Position numbers and translations under genes: made by a program. From contig NZ_JAGINQ010000010.1 of NCBI RefSeq assembly GCF_017876165.1, positions 62,001 to 126,000 on the forward strand: DNA of 64,000 nucleotides, written 5' to 3'. Within the stretch, counting starts at the first letter, position 1. Every line of letters begins with the position of its first letter. Below the pieces are notes generated by a model. The model did not search any database and was not told the DNA's origin. It saw nothing but the letters and a program-made list of their open reading frames with translations. The stretch is from Azospirillum soli. GTDB lineage: Bacteria; Pseudomonadota; Alphaproteobacteria; Azospirillales; Azospirillaceae. Of the stretch, positions 58,596 through 64,000 are shown piece after piece.

Positions 58596-58972
58596 AGGCC
58601 GGGGCGCTGGCGGTGATGCTGGTGCTGCTGTCCACCGCGCCGGCCTTGTGCGAGGAGCCCGACCCGGAGCACGGCAAGACCCTGTTCCGCGCCTGCGCCT
58701 TCTGCCACACGCTGACGCCGGACGGCGGGAACCGCGCGGGCCCGACCCTGTGGAACCTGTTCGGCCGAACGGCGGGCGCGGTGGAGGGCTACCGCTACTC
58801 CCCCGCGCTGAAGGACAGCGGCATTGTGTGGAACGAGGACACGGTGGCCCGCCTGTTCGAGGTCGGCCCCGACGCCATGACCCCCGGCAGCAAAATGCCG
58901 TTGCAGACCATCCCGAGTGCGGAGGATCGCGCCGACCTTGTCGCCTATTTGAAAGCGGCCACGGCACCGTAG
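58592..58972 (+). CDS. Class I c-type cytochrome
   Basis: 126 residues with a signal peptide (MKAGALAVMLVLLSTAPALC, about 1-20) for periplasmic export. The heme-binding motif CAFCH (residues about 34-38) and a distal Met ligand in PGSKMPLQTI fit the mitochondrial-type cytochrome c552 or c2 group, as do GPTLWNLFGRTAG and the final helix DRADLVAYLKAAT. It carries electrons in the periplasm. It is coupled to the DUF3553 gene by overlap. The electron partners are not encoded nearby. Confidence 0.93.
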   Translation: MKAGALAVMLVLLSTAPALCEEPDPEHGKTLFRACAFCHTLTPDGGNRAGPTLWNLFGRTAGAVEGYRYSPALKDSGIVWNEDTVARLFEVGPDAMTPGSKMPLQTIPSAEDRADLVAYLKAATAP

Positions 58973-59059
58973 ACCGAGCACCCTCAATCTGTGGGGTTGA
59001 AGCGCGGGGAGCGCCCGCTTATCGTCGGCGGAGGATTGTCAAGGAAGGTTCGTTTTCAC

Positions 59060-59182
59060 ATGAAGGCCATGCTGCTCGGCTTCGCCGCCGCCGCCCTGAT
59101 CGCGTTTGGCGCCGCGGTGGCGCTCAACTCCGTGGACCACAGCTCGGCCAGCCGCTATTCCAGCCAGTCAGTCCGCCTCTGA
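59060..59182 (+). CDS. Mini membrane protein (40 residues)
   Basis: From ATG 59060 with AAGGAAGG about 13 bases upstream. The product has one hydrophobic helix (MKAMLLGFAAAALIAFGAAV) and a Ser-rich tail (HSSASRYSSQSVRL). It resembles small exported or membrane proteins often found after cytochrome genes, but no family is recognised. The gene lies 87 bases after the cytochrome gene. Existence is plausible because of codon bias and the hydrophobic profile. Confidence 0.5.
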   Translation: MKAMLLGFAAAALIAFGAAVALNSVDHSSASRYSSQSVRL

Positions 59183-59207
59183 CCCGATGGGCCGTCGGTG
59201 GACGTGG

Positions 59208-59230
59208 ATGCCCGGATCAAGTCCGGGCAT
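59208..59230. repeat. REP-like hairpin
   Basis: ATGCCCGGAT/GTCCGGGCAT pairs around CAA and is close in sequence to the second hairpin of the element at 24804-24892, including the GTGG leader before it. It lies between convergent genes, before the pdxA 3' end. Confidence 0.7.
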
Positions 59231-59282
59231 CACGATGAGAAGACGGGCCTGAACAGCCCGCGTTGAGCCTATCCTGTAATCA

Positions 59283-60308
59283 TCACTTTGGGCGGGAAGC
59301 CCGGATGCGCGCCATCAGGTCGGCGGTCTTCATGGCCTCGATCAGGCTGGAGGCTCCGGCCTTGCCCGTGCCGGCGATGTCCAGCGCCGTGCCGTGATCG
59401 GGCGAGGTGCGAACGAAGGGCAACCCCAGTGTGATGTTGACCCCGGTGTCGAAGTCGATGGTCTTCAGCGGGATCAGCGCCTGATCGTGGTACATGCACA
59501 GCGCCGCGTCGAAGGTGCCGCGCGCCACCGCGTGGAACAGCGTGTCGGACGGGCGTGGACCGCTGGCGTCGATGCCCTCCGCGCGCAGGGCGGCGACGGC
59601 GGGGGCGATGATATCGATTTCCTCACGGCCCATGGTGCCGTCCTCGCCCGCGTGCGGATTCAGCGCCGCCACGGCCAGACGCGGCTTTTCGATGCCGAAG
59701 TCGCGCGCCAGCCCCGCCGCCGTCACCCGGCCGGCGTGGACGATGGCCTCGGTCGTCAACTGCTTCACCGCGTCGCGCAAGGACACGTGGATGGTCACCG
59801 GCACCACACGCAGGTCGCGGGCGGCCAGCATCATCACCGGCTCGGAGGTCAGGCCGACGAGATGCGCCAAATATTCGGTATGGCCGGGATGGCGGAAGCC
59901 GGCGGCGTAGAGCGCCGACTTCTGAATCGGGTTGGTGACCACGGCGGCGGCCTGTCCTCCGCGCACCAGATCGACGGCCCGGTCGATGCTGTTGATCACA
60001 GCCGCCCCGTTGGCCGGGTCAGGCCGGCCCGACACGACCGGAGCGGCCAGGGCCAGCGGCAAAACCGGCAGGGCGTTGTCGAAGACGCTGACCGCCTCCC
60101 CCGCCGAGCCGACCGCCTGGACCGGCACCGACAGGCCGATGCGGGCGGCCAGGGCGCGCAGGCGGTCCGGATCGTCCAGAAGGACGAAGGGCGGCACGCC
60201 GTCGTCCCGGCGCGCCGCCCATGCCTTCGCCGCGATCTCCCCGCCGATCCCGGCCGGCTCGCCCATGGTAACGGCAAGCGGCAGCCGGTCCTGCGGGACA
60301 GCGGTCAT
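59283..60308 (-). CDS. pdxA: PdxA, 4-hydroxythreonine-4-phosphate dehydrogenase
   Basis: 341 residues; start ATG overlaps the surA stop (ATGA). Family blocks are complete: VTMGEPAGIGGEIAAKAW, VTNPIQKSALYAAGFRHPGHTEYLA (first metal His), VTIHVSLRDAV (second), LNPHAGEDGTMGREE and MYHDQALIPLKTIDFDTGVNITLGLP (third His and substrate loop). The enzyme oxidises 4-phosphohydroxy-threonine in pyridoxal phosphate synthesis. In proteobacteria pdxA often follows surA and precedes rsmA/ksgA; here rsmA does not follow. Confidence 0.97.
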   Translation of the reverse strand: MTAVPQDRLPLAVTMGEPAGIGGEIAAKAWAARRDDGVPPFVLLDDPDRLRALAARIGLSVPVQAVGSAGEAVSVFDNALPVLPLALAAPVVSGRPDPANGAAVINSIDRAVDLVRGGQAAAVVTNPIQKSALYAAGFRHPGHTEYLAHLVGLTSEPVMMLAARDLRVVPVTIHVSLRDAVKQLTTEAIVHAGRVTAAGLARDFGIEKPRLAVAALNPHAGEDGTMGREEIDIIAPAVAALRAEGIDASGPRPSDTLFHAVARGTFDAALCMYHDQALIPLKTIDFDTGVNITLGLPFVRTSPDHGTALDIAGTGKAGASSLIEAMKTADLMARIRASRPK

Positions 60309-61777
60309 CAGACGCGATACTCCACAAAGGCCGTCCGGCGCAGGTCGCGCAGGTAACGGCGGGACAGCAGGTCGGCGCGCTCGTTGATCAGGTCACGCTC
60401 GATCTCCTCGCGCGGCGGCAGCTTCACCTCCTTGGGCGGGGCCGGCGGCGGGGGCGGAGGCGGCGGGGCGGGCGCGGCCACGGGCTGCGGCGCGGCGCCG
60501 GCTGGCGGCTGGATCATCGGCACGTCGCGCTTGCAGACGATCAGGATGATGGCGCCGCCGGGGCTCATCAGCACGGGGCTGGGCTGGCCGAGCGGGGCGC
60601 TGACGGCGAAACCCTGCAGGCCCGGCGCCAGATCCTTCACGCGCAGCGTGCCCATGTCGCCCGCCTCGGGCACATCGAGCGCCTTGGCCTTCGCGTCGAA
60701 GTCCGCGCAGCTTTTGATCGACTTGCGCAGCTTTTCCGCCTGCTCCTTGACCGCCTTCAGCTCCTCCTTGGAGGGAGCCGGGATGACGATCTGCTTCATG
60801 TTGACCTTGGCCTTCTCAAGGTCGGGCTTCGGCTGGGGACGCGGCTGCGGAGGCGGGGGCGGAGCGGCGGCCTCGCTGGCGCCGCCGGTGCTGGCGGAAC
60901 TGCCGTAAGCGCGCTGATCGCGGACCAGCAGGATGTGGTAGCCGGTGGCGGTGCGCACGGGCGCCGACATCTGGCCGGGGCGCATGCTGGACAGGGTCTT
61001 GTCCAGCTCGCCGTTCAGTTCGCCGGAGCGGACCCAGCCCATGTCGCCGCCGGCGGCGGCGCCGGCCGACTGCGAGAACTGGCGGGCGAGCGCGGCGAAG
61101 TTGCCGCCACGGCGGACCTCCTCCACCAGACGGTCGGCGGTGCGGCGCACCTCGTCCTCCTGGTCGGGGTTGTCCACGGCCAGGAAGATCTCGGCCACCA
61201 GATATTCCGGCTTGCCGATGTTGGCCTGGATGCGCTGCATGACCGCATCGACCTCTTCCTCGCCGATCACCACCTCCTGACGGATGCGGCGCTGCATGAC
61301 GCGCTGCCACGCCAGCAGGGCGCGGACCTGCGAGGTCAGGGTGGAGACCGGCACGCCCTGGTCCTTCAGCAGCTTTTCCAGCTGCTGGCGGTTCATCCGG
61401 TTCTGTTCGGCGATGCGGCCGATGGCATCGTCGATCTCGGCCTGCGGGACCGAGACGCCAAGGCGCTTGGCCTCCTGAAGCTGAAGACGCTCGTCCACCA
61501 GCTGGCGCAGCACCTGCGGGGTGAGGCGCTGGCGCGTTTCCGCGCTGTCCTGCACGCCGGCGTTCATCAGCGCCAGCCGGATGCGCGCGTACACATCGGA
61601 GACGGAGATGACCTCGTCATTCACGACGGCGGCGATGCGCTCCGCCGGGACGTTGGCGGCGGGGGGAGCACCGGCGGCCGGAGCTTTGCTCGTCTGCGCG
61701 ACGGCGGGGACGGCGGCAACAAGGGCGCAAGCGGTCGCCGCGGCGAAGGCTGACCGGACGGCTCGCAGACTCGACAT
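60308..61777 (-). CDS. surA: SurA, periplasmic peptidyl-prolyl isomerase and OMP chaperone
   Basis: 489 residues from ATG 61777 with a signal peptide (FAAATACALVAAVPAVAQ, cut near residue 28). The N-terminal chaperone domain contains IAAVVNDEVISVSDVYARI and the QVLRQLVDERLQLQEAKR block. The parvulin domain (about 190-300) shows EYLVAEIFLAV, FAALARQFSQS, GGDMGWVRSGEL and GYHILLVRDQR. Two Pro-rich linkers surround a second, degenerate parvulin-like part, and the C terminus is basic. SurA guides outer-membrane proteins through the periplasm. It overlaps pdxA by ATGA and lies 158 bases after lptG. Confidence 0.94.
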   Translation of the reverse strand: MSSLRAVRSAFAAATACALVAAVPAVAQTSKAPAAGAPPAANVPAERIAAVVNDEVISVSDVYARIRLALMNAGVQDSAETRQRLTPQVLRQLVDERLQLQEAKRLGVSVPQAEIDDAIGRIAEQNRMNRQQLEKLLKDQGVPVSTLTSQVRALLAWQRVMQRRIRQEVVIGEEEVDAVMQRIQANIGKPEYLVAEIFLAVDNPDQEDEVRRTADRLVEEVRRGGNFAALARQFSQSAGAAAGGDMGWVRSGELNGELDKTLSSMRPGQMSAPVRTATGYHILLVRDQRAYGSSASTGGASEAAAPPPPPQPRPQPKPDLEKAKVNMKQIVIPAPSKEELKAVKEQAEKLRKSIKSCADFDAKAKALDVPEAGDMGTLRVKDLAPGLQGFAVSAPLGQPSPVLMSPGGAIILIVCKRDVPMIQPPAGAAPQPVAAPAPPPPPPPPAPPKEVKLPPREEIERDLINERADLLSRRYLRDLRRTAFVEYRV

Positions 61778-61907
61778 GGTGCTCCAGCTCCAGAGGTGGT
61801 TGCCGTTTAATACGGCCCGCCCACGCGTGTGTAAACGGAATCGTGGTTTCAAGGCTGGAACGGTTTTGTGGCGGGAAAGGGGACGCACCGCCGATCCGTC
61901 CTCAACC

Positions 61908-61958
61908 ATCTTCCAAATTTTGTTATCTTCCAAATTCAGCCATCTTCCAGATGCAGCA
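61908..61958 (-). repeat. Three 17-bp tandem repeats at the 3' end of lptG
   Basis: On the plus strand, units beginning ATCTTCCAAATT (61908-61924), ATCTTCCAAATT (61925-61941) and ATCTTCCAGATG (61942-61958) follow without gaps. The lptG stop codon (61936-61938) lies inside the middle unit. A 17-bp period is not a multiple of three, so copy number affects the reading frame at the C terminus. Confidence 0.75.
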
Positions 61959-63030
61959 GCGCGGCGGTGCCGAGCAGCAGGCTGATGCCCGCCGGGCTCC
62001 AGGCGGCCATCATCAGCGGGATGGTCTCCGACATGCCGAAGGTGCGGATCACGTCGGTCAGCACGAACAGCACGAATCCGGTCAGCACGCCGCCGGTGAC
62101 CATGGTCATGGTGCCGCCCCGGCGCGGCAGGCGCAGTGAGAAGGCGGCGGCGAACAGCACCATGGAGAAGTAAAGAAGCGGCTGCGACATCAGCGACTGA
62201 TAGTGCAGACGGTGCCGCGTCGCCGGAAAGCCGGTGGATTCCAGCGTCTTGATGAAGTGCGGCAGATCCCAGAAGGAGATGGTCTCCGGCGGGGCGAAGC
62301 TCTCCTCGATGGTCGTCATGTCCAGTTCGGTCGGGATGGTGTAGGAGGCGACCGCCTCCGTTTCCTTCTTGCCCTGGTTGACGGTGGCGTTCAGCAGCTC
62401 CCACCGCTTTTCCTTCAGGATCGCCCGCGGCGCATCGACGCGGCCCAGATACTTCATGTCCGGGTCGAAGCGCAGCAGCATGACCTGCGACAGCTCGAAG
62501 GTCATCGGGTTGACCGTGTCGGCGTGGATGAAGAACTGCTCCCGGTCGGCCTGCTGGCGCAGCCACAAGCCGGAGCGCGACACGTTCAGCGTGCTCGTGC
62601 GCTGCTTCAGGTAGCGGTCCTGCATCTGGTCGTACTTGGCGATGAAAACGGCGCCGACGGGGTTGATGACGGCCACCTTGAAGACGCCGATCAAGGCGGC
62701 GGCGATCAGGACGGGCATCAGGAACTGCCACGCCGACACGCCGACCGCGCGGGCCACCACCAGTTCGGCGCTGCGGGTCAGGCGCCAGAAGGTGAACATG
62801 CCGCTGAACAGGATCACGAAGGGGAAGATCTGCTGGCCGATCTCCGGCAGCTTCAAGAAGGCCATCTGCACGACCAGCCCGAAGGTCACGCCCGGCTTGC
62901 TGCCGGCGCGGCGCAGCAACTCGACGATGTCGAGCAGCAGGATGATCGACAGCAGGATCACCAGCAGCAGGACGAACCAGGTGACGAACTGGCGCCCGAT
63001 GTAGCGCGAGAGGGTAACGGAGGAATACAT
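61936..63030 (-). CDS. lptG: LptG, LPS-transport permease subunit
   Basis: 364 residues, the usual length. Six membrane helices: three N-terminal (about 12-38, 55-80, 100-120) and three C-terminal (about 275-295, 305-325, 335-355), with a periplasmic beta-jellyroll domain between. LSRYIGRQFVTWFVLLLVIL, LPEIGQQIFPFVILFSGMFTFWRLTRSAELVVARAVG (coupling-helix region) and PATRHRLHYQSLMSQPLLYFSMVLFAAAFS are diagnostic of LptF/LptG. LptG pairs with LptF and LptB2 to pull LPS out of the inner membrane. The neighbouring lptF and lptD that usually flank it are absent here. Confidence 0.9.
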   Translation of the reverse strand: MYSSVTLSRYIGRQFVTWFVLLLVILLSIILLLDIVELLRRAGSKPGVTFGLVVQMAFLKLPEIGQQIFPFVILFSGMFTFWRLTRSAELVVARAVGVSAWQFLMPVLIAAALIGVFKVAVINPVGAVFIAKYDQMQDRYLKQRTSTLNVSRSGLWLRQQADREQFFIHADTVNPMTFELSQVMLLRFDPDMKYLGRVDAPRAILKEKRWELLNATVNQGKKETEAVASYTIPTELDMTTIEESFAPPETISFWDLPHFIKTLESTGFPATRHRLHYQSLMSQPLLYFSMVLFAAAFSLRLPRRGGTMTMVTGGVLTGFVLFVLTDVIRTFGMSETIPLMMAAWSPAGISLLLGTAALLHLEDG

Positions 63031-63232
63031 GGCTAGGAATACCTGGCTTCGGCCTCCCGGGCCGCTCGACGGGCAAAGGGCGCCGGGGCTATGTACTGCC
63101 TAATGGGGCCGGAAACAACTGGCCCGCGCCTTGACAGAGCGCGTGGGAAGGTCTTTATCGCAAGAAGGTCCGCAACGGATCCCCCACCGTTCCCCGGCGC
63201 GCCCGCGCCGGCCGCTCAGCCGAGAGGAGCCG

Positions 63233-64000
63233 ATGAAGTTCGCCTTTGCGAAGCCCGCGCTGCCCACCGCGCTGCCCAAGTCCGGCACCGTCGTCGTCAC
63301 CGTCGCCACCGAACGCGCGCTGGGCGCCGCCGGGCAGGAGCTCGACCAGAAGACCGGCGGTTCGATCACACGCGCCATGAAGGCCAGCCGCTTCACCGGC
63401 AAGCGTGAGGAGACCCTGGCGATCCTGGCCCCGGCCGGCGTCGAGTTCGACCGAATCCTGCTGGTCGGCCTCGGCAAGCCGGAGGAGGCAAGCGAGACCG
63501 CCTTTCAGGCGGCCGGCGGCGCCCTGATCGCGGCGCTGGACAAGTCGGGCGAGACCGAGGCGTCGGTCCTGCTGGACCTGCCCACCGGCTCGGCCCTGAC
63601 GCCCGCCGATGCGGCGGCCGAGCTGGCCTTCGGCGCGCATCTGCGCTCCTACCGGTTCGACAAGTACCGCACGACCGAGAAGAAGGACGCCAAGCCGTCC
63701 CTGAAGAAGGTCACCGTCCTGACCGCCGACGCGGACGCCGCCAAGCGCGCCTACGGCAAGCTGGAGACGCTGGCGGAATCCGTGCTGTTCACCCGCGATC
63801 TGGTGTCGGAGCCGGCCAACGTCATCCACCCGGAAAGCCTCGCCGAACGCTGCAAGGAGCTGGCCGAGGTCGGCGTGCAGGTCGAGATTCTCGACCTGAA
63901 GAAGCTGAAGAAGCTGGGCATGGGCGCCCTGCTGGGCGTCGCCCAGGGCAGCGCGTTCGAGCCGCGCGTGGTCGTCATGCGCTGGGACGGCAACCCGGAC
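63233..64000 (+). CDS. pepA: PepA, leucyl aminopeptidase (3' partial)
   Basis: 256 residues are visible from ATG 63233 (GAGAGGAG upstream) to the window end, with no stop reached. The N-terminal macro-like domain of M17 peptidases is present (VVVTVATERALGAAGQELDQ, ILLVGLGKPEEAS), then the start of the catalytic domain: LVSEPANVIHPESLAERC and KKLKKLGMGALLGVAQGSAFEPRVVVM. The metal ligands and catalytic Lys lie beyond the window. PepA removes N-terminal residues and, in some species, acts as a DNA-binding regulator. It is divergent from lptG, the normal arrangement in alphaproteobacteria. Confidence 0.95.
   Translation, partial: MKFAFAKPALPTALPKSGTVVVTVATERALGAAGQELDQKTGGSITRAMKASRFTGKREETLAILAPAGVEFDRILLVGLGKPEEASETAFQAAGGALIAALDKSGETEASVLLDLPTGSALTPADAAAELAFGAHLRSYRFDKYRTTEKKDAKPSLKKVTVLTADADAAKRAYGKLETLAESVLFTRDLVSEPANVIHPESLAERCKELAEVGVQVEILDLKKLKKLGMGALLGVAQGSAFEPRVVVMRWDGNPD

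Noticed and set aside
60308-63076. A single 922-codon frame covering lptG and surA
   Set aside because: Its N-terminal part is the wrong frame of lptG; the SurA signal peptide begins at 61777 and the true LptG is in another frame.

Overview
The window looks like chromosomal DNA of a motile, high-GC alphaproteobacterium, most likely Azospirillum or a close Rhodospirillales relative. The evidence is a CtrA/ChpT pair, an FlbD-type flagellar activator, an alphaproteobacterial cheAWYBR operon and strongly GC3-biased codon use. This assignment is from gene content and protein character; no database search was possible.

Layout. 1-4232: end of a two-gene membrane-protein operon (DUF4159 protein and a VWA/glutaminase-like membrane protein). 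4244-4434: tRNA-Gln(TTG) with a plausible promoter and terminator. 4.6-17.8 kb: a small Cys-rich protein gene and one 12.7-kb NRPS gene with four modules (A-T-C-A-T-C-A-T-C-A-T) and a terminal NAD(P)H thioester reductase. 18.6-26.9 kb: a secreted DUF1344 protein, an EmrAB-type efflux pair divergent from its TetR regulator with two visible operators, rodA, a CorC/HlyC protein and ExoD. 27.1-32.5 kb: a signalling cluster with a B12-binding protein carrying the CarH-type photoreceptor motif, a histidine kinase, a stand-alone receiver and a LOV-histidine kinase-receiver-HPt hybrid. 32.6-33.8 kb: an HD hydrolase and an XRE regulator. 34.3-46.0 kb: flagellar genes fliF-fliH-fliN-motA-flbD-flhA-flhF-flhG-fliK-like, followed by a QueF-fold protein without catalytic residues. 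46.2-49.96 kb: a membrane protein, a 47-residue protein, fliJ/fliI and divergent ctrA. 50.0-51.4 kb: a frameshifted VOC fragment, a DUF1127 protein and a LysR regulator. 51.4-57.2 kb: the chemotaxis operon cheA-W-Y-B-R. 57.4-59.2 kb: small protein, chpT, DUF3553 protein, cytochrome c and a mini membrane protein. 59.3-64 kb: lptG-surA-pdxA and divergent pepA, which is cut by the window end.

How it fits together. The right half is a motility and cell-cycle module: flagellar export and switch parts, the sigma-54 activator FlbD, flagellar-number GTPase/ATPase FlhF/FlhG, a complete excitation/adaptation chemotaxis operon, and the CtrA and ChpT steps of the CckA-ChpT-CtrA phosphorelay. The 27-32.5 kb cluster probably feeds blue-light and B12-dependent light or oxygen cues into receiver proteins. 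The NRPS is the main accessory element. Its first adenylation domain lacks the Asp that binds the alpha-amino group, and release is reductive, so the predicted product is a short N-capped peptide aldehyde or alcohol. The most interesting candidates are therefore the NRPS and the photosensory cluster.
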